Position numbers and translations under genes: made by a program
Shown here: positions 25,660 through 33,559 of the stretch, one piece after another
Position numbering within the stretch: the first letter of the stretch is position 1
How the letters are laid out: every line of letters begins with the position of its first letter
Notes under the pieces: generated by a model
The model's database searches: none
What the model was told of the DNA's origin: nothing
Seen by the model: only the letters and a program-made list of their open reading frames with translations
From: CAMLIZ01 sp966212505
Lineage (GTDB): Bacteria > Pseudomonadota > Gammaproteobacteria > Burkholderiales > Burkholderiaceae_C
NCBI GenBank assembly: GCA_966212505.1
Contig: CBIHRS010000002.1
Coordinates: 1-64,000, forward strand
Reading direction: 5' to 3'
DNA length: 64,000 bases

Positions 25660-25738
25660 ACGATAGGGAGGCCGCGGGTCTTCCACAAGGCGGCGCCCCG
25701 GTATTTGAACGATCATCGCTCGATGTGCGCGATGATCG
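25660..25738 (-). promoter_or_regulatory. Operator-promoter module A for the AroE-like/liv operon
   Basis: On the minus strand: CGATCATCGC, 9 nt, GCGATGATCG (25738 to 25710), then 21 nt, TTGTGG (25688-25683), 17 nt, TATCGT (25665-25660). Arms are a perfect 10-bp inverted repeat. The predicted transcript starts near 25653, 36 nt before the dehydrogenase ATG. The same operator lies 62 nt before the divergent IclR gene and could also control it. Position upstream of the -35 fits activation. Confidence 0.75.
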
Positions 25739-25800
25739 CTCGTATTGCGGGTTTCCCCCGGTGAGCGACGCAAGCGCATGTTGCGGTACACCATGGAGCG

Positions 25801-26580
25801 ATGGACATGCCCGAGTTCACTTTCCCGATCGATCGCAAGGACCTCATCGAGGGCCTGGGCAAAGGCCTCCGCGTGATCGAGTGCTTCGACGACCTGCATC
25901 CCCGCCTCACGCCCAGCGAGGTGGGTGCCAAGGCCGGCATCTCGCGCACTGCGGCGCGCCGCTACCTGCTGAGCCTGTGCCACTTCGGCTATGCGGGCAC
26001 CGACGGCAAGCAGTTCTGGCTGATGCCCAAGGTGCTGCGGCTGGGGCACAGCTATCTCAGCGCGGCGCGCCTGCCGCGGCTGCTGCAGCCTTTCATCCAG
26101 CGCATCTCGATGACCATCGGCGAGACGGTCAACTTCAGTGTGCTCGACGGCCACGAGGTGGTGTATCTCGCGCGCAGCAACGCGCCCCGCGTGGTCAGCA
26201 TCGGCTTCCACCCGGGCGCCCGCGCGCCCGCGCACACGGTGACGGCCGGCGTGGTGCTGCTGTCGACCTTGCCCGACGACCGGCTGCACCAGTGGATCGA
26301 AGAGCACGACTTCGCCGGCTACACGCCCAACACCATCACCAGCCGCAAACGTTTTCTGAAGGAAGTGATGCAAGCCCGCGCGGCGGGCTACTGGGTGACC
26401 GAAGGCCAGCTCGACGTGGGCTTGCGCGGCATCGCACTGCCGCTGCGCGACCTGCGTGGCGACTGCAAGGGAGCGATCGGCGCGACGCTTCAAATGCAGC
26501 CCTTGACGCGCGAGCAGACCATCGAGCGCATGCTGCCGGTGCTGCGCGAAACCGTGGAAGGACTGCGGTCCATCGTGTAG
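25801..26580 (+). CDS. IclR-family regulator (PcaU/PobR/PcaR-like)
   Basis: A 259-residue IclR protein. The N-terminal winged helix has TPSEVGAKAGISRTAARRYLLSLCHFGYAGTDGKQFWLMPKVLRLGHSYL, the form seen in the PcaR/PcaU/PobR branch controlling protocatechuate and hydroxybenzoate genes. The effector domain has SVLDGHEVVYLARSNAPRVVSIGFHPGARAPAHTVTAGVVLLS and RAAGYWVTEGQLDVGLRGIALPLRD. It diverges from the AroE-like/liv operon across module A. Known PcaU sites are 10-bp repeats in palindromic and direct arrangement, which resembles the module found here. It is the likely activator for the modules; the inducer is probably protocatechuate or a hydroaromatic acid. Confidence 0.9.
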   Translation: MDMPEFTFPIDRKDLIEGLGKGLRVIECFDDLHPRLTPSEVGAKAGISRTAARRYLLSLCHFGYAGTDGKQFWLMPKVLRLGHSYLSAARLPRLLQPFIQRISMTIGETVNFSVLDGHEVVYLARSNAPRVVSIGFHPGARAPAHTVTAGVVLLSTLPDDRLHQWIEEHDFAGYTPNTITSRKRFLKEVMQARAAGYWVTEGQLDVGLRGIALPLRDLRGDCKGAIGATLQMQPLTREQTIERMLPVLRETVEGLRSIV

Positions 26581-26588
26581 CGCTTCAT

Positions 26589-26610
26589 GCCCCGCATTCT
26601 TTGGCGGGGC
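26589..26610 (+). terminator. GC-rich hairpin after the IclR gene
   Basis: GCCCCGC, eight bases, GCGGGGC forms a perfect 7-bp stem 9 nt after the IclR stop. It lacks a T tract, so it may only weakly terminate. Confidence 0.35.
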
Positions 26611-26718
26611 GGCATCTGAAGGCATTACCGAACCATGACCAAACTCTGACCAGGCGTCAGCGCGCGGTGCGGTGCGTGCCGGACTCCACGCAGCCCCGGT
26701 ACTAACCCTCAAAGCAGT

Positions 26719-26797
26719 CGATCACCGCGCGCGTCGAGCGATGATCGCGCGCCCTCACATTTCGATGCTTGTCCTGCCTCCCTGGCTTGCCTATCGT
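26719..26797 (+). promoter_or_regulatory. Operator-promoter module B before the large lipoprotein gene
   Basis: CGATCACCGC (26719-26728), 9 nt, GCGATGATCG (26738-26747), 21 nt, TTGTCC (26769-26774), 17 nt, TATCGT (26792-26797). One arm mismatch against module A; all spacings identical. The predicted leader to the ATG at 26865 is about 60 nt. Confidence 0.7.
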
Positions 26798-26864
26798 CGC
26801 CGCCGTTCTGTCACGCGGCCCGCGAGGGCAGCGCCGCGACGATTCACGATTCATCAGGGAAGCA

Positions 26865-29800
26865 ATGAGCAAGATCGACACGAGGCTATGCGGCATCGTG
26901 CTGCCGATGGCAGCCGCACTGATGGCTACGGCCTGCGGCGGCAGCGCCGAAGACGACACCAAGCCCGCTGCCGGAACGTCGCCGAACACCGGCTCCGCCA
27001 GCAGCGGCAGTGGCATCGGCGCGCCATCGGATGCAGGCGCGGGCGGTGCCGGCGCCGTTCCTGCAATTGGCGCCACGGCATCGGCCGGTGGGCCGCGCCT
27101 CATCCTCACCAGCGAGGCCGGCGGGCCAGCCTTGCCTTTCACCGTGGGCCTGCCGCTGAAGCAGGGCGACGTGCCCCGGGGGGAGGTGCTCGATGCGCCG
27201 CTGCGCGGCTTCCAGTTCGTCGTCAGAAACCGCTGGCCCGATGGCAGTGCCAAGTTCGCGGTGGTGTCAGGCCAAGCCGACCTGCGGGCCCGCACGCCGA
27301 TGACGTTGGAACTCGGCATGGTGCCGCAGCCCGCCGCGCAACCCGCGGTGAGCCTGGCCGACCTGCAGGCCACCGGCGTCTCGGCCTCCATCCAGTTTCC
27401 GCCGTTCGGCACCGCCAACTGGTCGGGCGGTGACTGGGCGCATCCTTCGCAGGCCGTGGTCTCCGGGCCGCAGATGTCGTCCTGGGTGTTCCACCAGCCC
27501 ATCGGCCGCGATCCGCACCTGACGGCCTGGGTCGAGGTGCGGGCCTATCGCGGCGGCGCGGTCGAGGTGCTGCCCTGGATCGAGAATGCCACCCTCAACG
27601 TGCCCGCGCCTGAGGCCAAGAACGGTACCGCCAGCTTCATCCTCGGGGGCACCGAGCGGTTCTCTCAGGCGCTCAACCTGCTGAACCACCAGCGCGCTGT
27701 GCTGGCCAGCGGCACCACGCTCACCCACTGGCTGGGCACTGACCCGCAGGTAACGCCGGCGCACGATGCGGCCTACCTGATGTCGACGCGGCTGGTGCCC
27801 AACTACCGGGCCGTCACGCCGGCTGGCAGCCGGCTGTTCAACCGGCTGCCGGCCAGCTACACGCCACTGATGCAGGGCAGCTTCCCGGGGGCGATGGGCA
27901 CGGCCGGCTACCACCCCTCGATCGGGTTGCTGCCCGAGTGGGATGCGGCCTACCTGACCACCGGCGCCGACCCGCGCGCGTTCCGCGCCTCGGTGATCAA
28001 CGGCTATGCCGCCGGGCGCTACGGCATCCACTACCGGGACGAGCTCACCGCGCGACCGCTCAGGTTCTCGAGCTATCCCACGCTGGTGATGGGCTCGGGC
28101 TCGGGCGTGTCGGATACCGGGGCATCGACGAAGAACAGCTACACCCCGGCCGCCACCGGCCCGCAGCCGCCGCGCTTTGCCACCTCGCACCATCCGTCCA
28201 TCGGCTTCATGCCCTACCTGCTGACGGGCTGGAACTACTTCCTCGAGGAGAGCCAGTTCGTCGCGACCGCCAACTTCCTGAAGCAGAACGACTCCACCCG
28301 CCGTCAGACGGCGGGCCTGTTCGAATCGAGTGCGGGGGCGAACACCACCCGTGGTGCGGCCTGGGCCCTCAGGTCGCTCGCGCAGGCGGCCACGATCACG
28401 CCCGACGACGACGACCTGCGTACCGAACTGGTCGGCAGCCTGTCGGCCAACATCGACTACTACCACTCGCGCTACATCGCCTCGCCCAACAACCCGCTGG
28501 GCCTGGTGCAGCCCTACGGCGACTATGCCGCCGGCGACCCGTGGACGAGCGCGGTATGGATGGACGATTTCTTCACCGCCAGCCTCGGCTACGCGAAGGA
28601 ACTGGCCGTGCACCGCAGCGAGGTGGATGCCAAGCTCGGCCAGTTCCTCGCCTGGAAGTACCGCTCGGTGGTCGGCCGGCTCGGCGGCAGCGGCGACGAT
28701 GCCTTCTCGTACCGCTATGCGGCCCAGTACACCACGCAGTACAGCCCCAGCGCCAAGGCCGACTGGAAGACCGGCGCGGGCCCGTGGTTCGCCTCGTGGG
28801 CCGAGGTGGCCCGCGCGATGAAGCTGCCCACCACCGGCAACCTCGGCGAAGCGCTGGAAACCGGCTACCCGACCGAGGCCACCGGCTACTGGGGAAACCT
28901 GATGCCGGCGCTGTCGTACGCGGTGGACCAGGGCGCGGCCGGTGCGCTGGACGCCTGGCGGCGAGTGACCTCTGCCTCCAACTTCCCGGCGCAGGTCCGG
29001 GCCTACAACGCCGAGCCGGTGTGGGGCATCCAGCCCCGCTTGGTGAACGGGCCGGCGCCCGTGCCTGCGCCTGCGCCTTCGCCTGCTCCTTCACCCGCAC
29101 CTACGCCCGCCCCGGCGCCGGCTCCCGCGCCAGCACCGGCCCCCGCGCCTGCGCCAGGTGGCCCCAATCCGCCCGTGGCGCAGCCGGCCGATACCACGCC
29201 CGGCACGCAGCCGCAGCCGTCGGCGTCCAGCCCCGCGGCACCGGCCGCGGTGGCCTCGCTCGAGCCCGGCCACTGGCTGGAACTGCCCAACACCAGGATC
29301 CGGTCGGTGCTGCCGCCGGTCACGCAACGGGGCTATCCGCCCAACCTCGTCAAGGCGTGGAGCGGTGGCGCCGTGGACACTGCCCGCAGTCGCCTGCTGG
29401 TCTGGGGCGGCGGCCATGCCGACTATTGGGGCAACGAGATGTATGCGCTCGACCTGCCGTCGCTCAGCATCCGCCGTATCGTCGAGCCGAGCCCGCACAC
29501 AGGGGAGGCCGATTGCCACTCGGGCCTGCCCGACCGCACGCCCACCTCGCGCCACACCTACGGCGGCCTGGCCTACATCGCGCACGCCGATCGCTTCTAT
29601 GCCACGCACGGCTCGCTCGCGCCCTGTGGTGGCGGCGACTTCGCGACCTGGACCTACGACTTCAAGACCAACCAGTGGCAGGAGATGCTGGCCAAGGCAG
29701 GGCCGAACAGCTATGGATCGCTGGCGGTCTACGACCCGGAGACCCGGCTCGTCTACGCCGCCAGCCAGACCCATTTCTACAGCTACTCGCTCGAGGCCAA

Positions 29801-30218
29801 CAGCTACCGCACGATCAGCTCGCATTCGATCGACTACCACCTCTCGGCCACCATTGACAGCAAGCGCCGCCAGTTCGTGATGCTCGGCGATGGCGTGCAG
29901 GTGATCGACCTGGCGACCGGCCGGCTAGGCACGCTGGCCACCACGAATGCGCCGCCGCTGGTCTCGTCGAAGAAGTCGCCGGGCGTTGCGTACGACCCGG
30001 TGGCCGACCGCATCGTCGCGTGGCTCGGCGGCAGCGAGGTCTGGGCACTGGACATGGAAACGCTGGCCTGGACACAGGTGGCGCGCGGGGCCGGCCCCAC
30101 GGCGAATGCTCCCTATCAAGGCACCTTCGGGCGCTGGGGCTACATCCCGCAGTACCGCGTCTTCGCGCTGATCAACGACATCGACCAGAACGCCTGGCTG
30201 TTCCGGCTGGCCAAGTGA
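26865..30218 (+). CDS. Large secreted lipoprotein: lyase-like N-terminal region plus Kelch-like propeller
   Basis: A 1117-residue protein with a lipoprotein signal: MSKIDTRLCGIVLPMAAALMATAC, lipid Cys at 24. Residues about 60-250 look like a beta-sandwich (PLRGFQFVVRNRWPDGSAKFAVVSGQADL) and about 330-720 like an alpha-helical toroid (TTRGAAWALRSLAQAATI, VWMDDFFTASLGYAKEL). Together they recall PcRGLX/YetA-type polysaccharide lyases, a tentative match. A proline-alanine linker spans about 731-765. The last 320 residues look like a Kelch/galactose-oxidase propeller (VDTARSRLLVWGGGHADYWGNEMYALDL). AGGGA precedes the ATG. Module B places it with hydroaromatic uptake genes, so release of plant-derived substrates is one possible role. 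No catalytic residues can be assigned. Confidence 0.6.
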   Translation: MSKIDTRLCGIVLPMAAALMATACGGSAEDDTKPAAGTSPNTGSASSGSGIGAPSDAGAGGAGAVPAIGATASAGGPRLILTSEAGGPALPFTVGLPLKQGDVPRGEVLDAPLRGFQFVVRNRWPDGSAKFAVVSGQADLRARTPMTLELGMVPQPAAQPAVSLADLQATGVSASIQFPPFGTANWSGGDWAHPSQAVVSGPQMSSWVFHQPIGRDPHLTAWVEVRAYRGGAVEVLPWIENATLNVPAPEAKNGTASFILGGTERFSQALNLLNHQRAVLASGTTLTHWLGTDPQVTPAHDAAYLMSTRLVPNYRAVTPAGSRLFNRLPASYTPLMQGSFPGAMGTAGYHPSIGLLPEWDAAYLTTGADPRAFRASVINGYAAGRYGIHYRDELTARPLRFSSYPTLVMGSGSGVSDTGASTKNSYTPAATGPQPPRFATSHHPSIGFMPYLLTGWNYFLEESQFVATANFLKQNDSTRRQTAGLFESSAGANTTRGAAWALRSLAQAATITPDDDDLRTELVGSLSANIDYYHSRYIASPNNPLGLVQPYGDYAAGDPWTSAVWMDDFFTASLGYAKELAVHRSEVDAKLGQFLAWKYRSVVGRLGGSGDDAFSYRYAAQYTTQYSPSAKADWKTGAGPWFASWAEVARAMKLPTTGNLGEALETGYPTEATGYWGNLMPALSYAVDQGAAGALDAWRRVTSASNFPAQVRAYNAEPVWGIQPRLVNGPAPVPAPAPSPAPSPAPTPAPAPAPAPAPAPAPAPGGPNPPVAQPADTTPGTQPQPSASSPAAPAAVASLEPGHWLELPNTRIRSVLPPVTQRGYPPNLVKAWSGGAVDTARSRLLVWGGGHADYWGNEMYALDLPSLSIRRIVEPSPHTGEADCHSGLPDRTPTSRHTYGGLAYIAHADRFYATHGSLAPCGGGDFATWTYDFKTNQWQEMLAKAGPNSYGSLAVYDPETRLVYAASQTHFYSYSLEANSYRTISSHSIDYHLSATIDSKRRQFVMLGDGVQVIDLATGRLGTLATTNAPPLVSSKKSPGVAYDPVADRIVAWLGGSEVWALDMETLAWTQVARGAGPTANAPYQGTFGRWGYIPQYRVFALINDIDQNAWLFRLAK

Positions 30219-30237
30219 CAACGCCGGCCCGGCGCAC

Positions 30238-31302
30238 TCAGGACCTGACCGCGGCGCGCTTCCTGGGGCCACGCTCCGTGGCGTGAAGCGGCTCAGACGG
30301 GCCGCGCTGCACGGTGGTCGACTTGCGGATCACGAGGCGAGGGCTCAGCTTCTCGCGCCGCGGCTTCATCGCAGGAGTGGCGATGCGGTCGATCAGCATC
30401 GATGCCGCCACCTCGCCGATCGTGCCCATCGGCTGCGCCACCGTGGTCAGCGGCGGGTTCGTGTACTCGGCGAGCGCCACGTCGTCGAAGCCGACGACGG
30501 AGATGTCTTCCGGAACCTTGAGTCCCACCGAGGCGATGGCGCAGATCGCGCCGATGGCCATCAGGTCGTTGCAGGCGAACACGGCCGTGGGGCGGGGGTG
30601 CAGCGTGAGCAGCTGCATCATCGAAGAGAAGCCGCCGGCGCTGGTGAAGTCTGATTCGAGCTGTGCGCAGTCGCGTGGGTTGATCCCGGCTTCTTCCAGC
30701 GCCTTCTGGTAGCCGCGCAACCGGTGGCGCACCGGCGAGAGCGACAGGGGGCCCGAGATGCAGGCGATGCGGCGGTGGCCCATCGCGAGCAGGTGGGAGG
30801 TGGCGAGCTTGCCCCCCAGCTCATGATCGACCTGCACCAGATCGGAGCCGGTCTTGCCGGTCTCGCGGTCGACGATCACGTGCGGCAGGCCGGCTTCATC
30901 GAGCAGCGCGTAGAGGTTGGCGTCGTCGCCCGACGACAGCACCACGATCCCGTCGACCTGCCGCTCGGTCAGCACCCGCACGACGCGCCCCTGCTTCTGC
31001 GGCGAGTCGTCGGTGTTGCACAGGATCAGGTTGTAGCCGTGCTCGTAGCAGACATCCTCCACGCCGCGGATCACTTCGGCGAAGAAGGGGTTGGAGTTGT
31101 TGGGCAGGACCATCCCGATGATGCCGCTGCGCTGCGTCTTGAGGCTGCGCGCGGTGGCGCTGGGCACGTAGCGCAGTTCCTCGATCGCCTTCATGACCCG
31201 GGCACGGGTTTCGGTGGCGACGCCCCGCGTGCCGTTGAGCACGTGGGACACCGTGGTGATCGACACCTGTGCGTGTTGCGCGACGTCCTTGATGGTGGCC
31301 AT
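30238..31302 (-). CDS. LacI-family regulator of the nucleoside island
   Basis: A 354-residue LacI/RbsR-type repressor: helix-turn-helix at the N terminus (MATIKDVAQHAQVSITTVSHVLNGTRGVATETRARVMKAIEELRYVPSATARSLK) followed by a ribose-type periplasmic-binding-like effector domain (IGMVLPNNSNPFFAEVIRGVEDVCYEHGYNLILCNTDDSP). It diverges from a ribokinase gene, and GCAAACGTTTGC-like operators typical for this family lie in the gap and before the 5'-nucleotidase gene. Ribose or a purine nucleoside is the likely effector. It converges on the large lipoprotein gene 19 nt away. Confidence 0.93.
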   Translation of the reverse strand: MATIKDVAQHAQVSITTVSHVLNGTRGVATETRARVMKAIEELRYVPSATARSLKTQRSGIIGMVLPNNSNPFFAEVIRGVEDVCYEHGYNLILCNTDDSPQKQGRVVRVLTERQVDGIVVLSSGDDANLYALLDEAGLPHVIVDRETGKTGSDLVQVDHELGGKLATSHLLAMGHRRIACISGPLSLSPVRHRLRGYQKALEEAGINPRDCAQLESDFTSAGGFSSMMQLLTLHPRPTAVFACNDLMAIGAICAIASVGLKVPEDISVVGFDDVALAEYTNPPLTTVAQPMGTIGEVAASMLIDRIATPAMKPRREKLSPRLVIRKSTTVQRGPSEPLHATERGPRKRAAVRS

Positions 31303-31327
31303 GGGCTGTCTTCGTCGGCCTCGTGGG

Positions 31328-31341
31328 CGACAACGTTTGCG
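31328..31341. promoter_or_regulatory. LacI-type half operator near the repressor gene
   Basis: CGACAACGTTTGCGA carries an intact CGTTTGC half-site and a degenerate partner, 26 nt before the LacI start codon. It fits weak autoregulation. Confidence 0.35.
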
Positions 31342-31388
31342 ATGCCCGGCACTTTATCCGACCCGCTTCCCCCTGCTTCCCCAAGTTG

Positions 31389-31405
31389 GTGCAAACGTTT
31401 TGCAC
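31389..31405. promoter_or_regulatory. LacI operator, perfect 7-bp inverted repeat
   Basis: GTGCAAACGTTTTGCAC: arms GTGCAAA and TTTGCAC are perfect complements around CGT. It lies between the divergent LacI and ribokinase genes, upstream of the ribokinase promoter, and could pair by looping with the operators at 31505-31530. Confidence 0.7.
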
Positions 31406-31466
31406 AAGATGCTGATTTCAGCGGCAAATTCACGATAACCGGGCGTGATCCTGGGCTTGTTTCTAC

Positions 31467-31496
31467 TTGACACGCCTCAACACCACATGCCTTAAT
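31467..31496 (+). promoter_or_regulatory. Promoter of the ribokinase operon
   Basis: TTGACA (31467-31472), 18 nt, CTTAAT (31491-31496). The predicted start, near 31503, falls directly on the tandem LacI operators, as expected for a repressed promoter. Confidence 0.6.
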
Positions 31497-31504
31497 GTCG
31501 CATA

Positions 31505-31530
31505 GCAAACGTTTGCGTGCAAACGATTGC
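31505..31530. promoter_or_regulatory. Tandem LacI operators at the ribokinase start site
   Basis: GCAAACGTTTGC (31505-31516) is a perfect 12-bp palindrome; GCAAACGATTGC (31519-31530) is a near copy two bases on. Both cover the predicted transcription start of the ribokinase operon. Confidence 0.75.
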
Positions 31531-31564
31531 GGAATGATCGAATGCTGAACAAGGAAGCGCACGA

Positions 31565-32485
31565 ATGAGCGGGCATGTGGCAGTGGTCGGAAGCGTCAAC
31601 GTGGACTTCGTCCTGAGGTGCCGCCGCCTGCCGCGCCCCGGCGAAACGGTTCAGGGCCTGGGCCTGTCGCGCACGCTGGGCGGCAAGGGCGCCAACCAGG
31701 CCGTGGCTGCCGCACGCTCAGGCGCGAAGGTGCGGTTCATCGGCGCGGTCGGCAACGACAGCTTCGGCATCGAGGCAGCGCGTGCGCTGGCGGCCGACCG
31801 GGTCGACGTGTCGCATCTCTTCACCAGCGATGGTCCCACCGGGTCGGCGCTGATCTTGGTCGATGAGCAGTCGGGGCAGAACTCCATCGGCGTGCATGCG
31901 GGCGCCAACGCGTCGCTCGCCATCAGACATGTGGAGTCCGCCGCCGAGCTGATCGCTTCGGCGGCCATCCTCGTGTGCCAGCTCGAGACACCGCTGGCCG
32001 CGGTGCGCCGCGCGATGGAAATCGCTCGCAGGGCGCGTGTGCCGGTGCTGCTCAATCCCGCGCCGATGTCGGCACCGCTGGCACCTGAGCTGCTGCAGCT
32101 CGTCGACATCCTCGTGCCGAATGCGCTGGAAGCGGCGGCGCTCGTGAAGCCGGGCAGCTTCGATGAACGCGACATGGCCGCTGTGGCACGCCAATTGCGA
32201 GAAGTGGGCGTGTCAGCGGTGGTGATGACCTGCGGTGCCGAAGGCGTGGTGTACGACACGGCTTCGGAGGCCGGCTGGTCCAGGGCGTTCGAGGTGCAGG
32301 CGGTGGACACCACCGGCGCGGGCGACACGTTCATCGGCGCGTTCGTGGCGGCTCGGTGCCGCGGCGAACCGATGGCTGCGGCCATCCGCTGGGCGCAGGC
32401 CGCAGCGGCGATCTCGGTCACCCGCAAGGGCGCGATGGCATCCATCCCCGCAGCCGACGAGATCGCCACGATGCTCGGGTGCTGA
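31565..32485 (+). CDS. rbsK: Ribokinase
   Basis: A 306-residue PfkB-family kinase: VVGSVNVDFVLRCRRLPRPGETVQG, substrate-binding GGKGANQAVAAARSGA, and the catalytic signature VDTTGAGDTFIGAFVA with the base Asp. It phosphorylates ribose, here most likely ribose released from nucleosides by the neighbouring hydrolases, for entry to the pentose phosphate pathway. It is the first gene after the LacI operators. Confidence 0.9.
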   Translation: MSGHVAVVGSVNVDFVLRCRRLPRPGETVQGLGLSRTLGGKGANQAVAAARSGAKVRFIGAVGNDSFGIEAARALAADRVDVSHLFTSDGPTGSALILVDEQSGQNSIGVHAGANASLAIRHVESAAELIASAAILVCQLETPLAAVRRAMEIARRARVPVLLNPAPMSAPLAPELLQLVDILVPNALEAAALVKPGSFDERDMAAVARQLREVGVSAVVMTCGAEGVVYDTASEAGWSRAFEVQAVDTTGAGDTFIGAFVAARCRGEPMAAAIRWAQAAAAISVTRKGAMASIPAADEIATMLGC

Positions 32486-32519
32486 GACAACACAGACGCG
32501 AAGAAGGAGTGGAGTGAGG

Positions 32520-33485
32520 ATGAAGACCAGAAGAGAACACCGGCAGAGGGACGAGACGCCCCGCATCGGCATCGTGAGTGCCTTCGGCGCGGAGGCCGAC
32601 CTGCTCATCGAGGCCGCCGATGATCGGCACAGCCGCATGATCAACGGCAACCGCTTCACCACCGGCCGCCTGTGCGGCGCCGATGTGGTGATCGTGCTGT
32701 GCGGCGTGAGCATGGTGAATGCCGCGATGGTCACGCAGCTGATGCTCGACCACTTCCACATCGAGCGGCTGGTGATGAGCGGCATCGCAGGCGGCCTGGA
32801 TTCGGCGCTGGCCGTGGGCGACGTGGTGGTGCCCGAGCGCTGGGCCATGCCGCTGGAGGTCTACTGGGGGCAGGACGAGCGTGTGCCTTCGCCCTGCGGC
32901 CGCGAGGGCGACCTGGCGCCGCTGGGGCTGAAGCTCTCGCACGGCGACGACGAGCGTCCGCGGCCCGACTACCGGCATGCATGGGGTGAGGGCGCGGTGG
33001 CCACCGGCATGTACCTGCGCGACAACTTCGTGCTCACCGATGCCTCGGCGCCGCATGGCGAGTTCCGGTTCGACTATCCGGCCGATGCGCAGATGCTCGA
33101 GGTGGCGCGCAGGCTGGCGCCCCCGCTGCGCCGCTGCGGCCCGCGCAACCCTGAGATCGCGGTCGCGCGCCAGCCACGCATGGCGGTAGGCGGGCTGGGT
33201 GTGTCGTGCACCGCCTTCGTGGCCAACGCGAGCTACCACGCCTACCTGCGCGACAGCCTGGGGGCGCACGTCACCGACATGGAGACCGCGTCGTTCGCCC
33301 ACGTGGCGTATGCGAACCAGACACCCTACATCGCGTTCCGCAGCCTGTCGGACATCGCAGGCGGCGACCACGCGGCGGACGTGGGGGCGTTCTTCTCGAG
33401 TGGCCTGGCCGAGGCCAATGCCTCGGCGGTCACGATGGCGTTTTTGTCGGCTTGGTGCGAGGAGGGGGCTTCGGTTGTAGCCTGA
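32520..33485 (+). CDS. Nucleosidase/phosphorylase of the PNP_UDP_1 family
   Basis: A 321-residue protein: N-terminal RIGIVSAFGAEADLLIEAA, the core VSMVNAAMVTQLMLDHFHIERLVMSGIAGGLDSALAVGDVVVPERW, and the active-site region ADMETASFAHVAYANQTPYIAFRSLSDIAGG in which the Asp of RSLSD matches the catalytic Asp of MTA/SAH-type nucleosidases. It should release a base from a purine nucleoside. It is longer than MtnN (about 230 residues), closer to the plant and actinobacterial forms. The gene lies 34 nt after ribokinase and ends at a strong terminator. Confidence 0.82.
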   Translation: MKTRREHRQRDETPRIGIVSAFGAEADLLIEAADDRHSRMINGNRFTTGRLCGADVVIVLCGVSMVNAAMVTQLMLDHFHIERLVMSGIAGGLDSALAVGDVVVPERWAMPLEVYWGQDERVPSPCGREGDLAPLGLKLSHGDDERPRPDYRHAWGEGAVATGMYLRDNFVLTDASAPHGEFRFDYPADAQMLEVARRLAPPLRRCGPRNPEIAVARQPRMAVGGLGVSCTAFVANASYHAYLRDSLGAHVTDMETASFAHVAYANQTPYIAFRSLSDIAGGDHAADVGAFFSSGLAEANASAVTMAFLSAWCEEGASVVA

Positions 33486-33490
33486 GCCGA

Positions 33491-33523
33491 AGGGGCGGCC
33501 CCCAAAGTGCCGCCCCTTTTTTT
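33491..33523 (+). terminator. Intrinsic terminator after the nucleosidase gene
   Basis: AGGGGCGGC (33491-33499), eight-base loop, GCCGCCCCT (33509-33517), then a run of T to 33523. The perfect 9-bp stem and U tract make this the clearest terminator in the window. It ends the ribokinase-nucleosidase unit. Confidence 0.9.
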
Positions 33524-33533
33524 AACTGCAGTA

Positions 33534-33545
33534 GCAAACGTTTTC
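33534..33545. promoter_or_regulatory. LacI-type operator before the 5'-nucleotidase gene
   Basis: GCAAACGTTTTC matches the GCAAACGTTTGC operator at 11 of 12 bases, 14 nt before the ATG at 33560 and just after a terminator. It places the nucleotidase-porin-importer genes under the same repressor. Confidence 0.6.
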
Positions 33546-33559
33546 GGGGGAAACGATCG

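Noticed and set aside
29057..29160. Repeated GCGCCTGCG/CCGGCGCCC units as a DNA repeat
   Set aside because: They encode a proline-alanine linker in frame between two folded domains, so codon repetition explains them.
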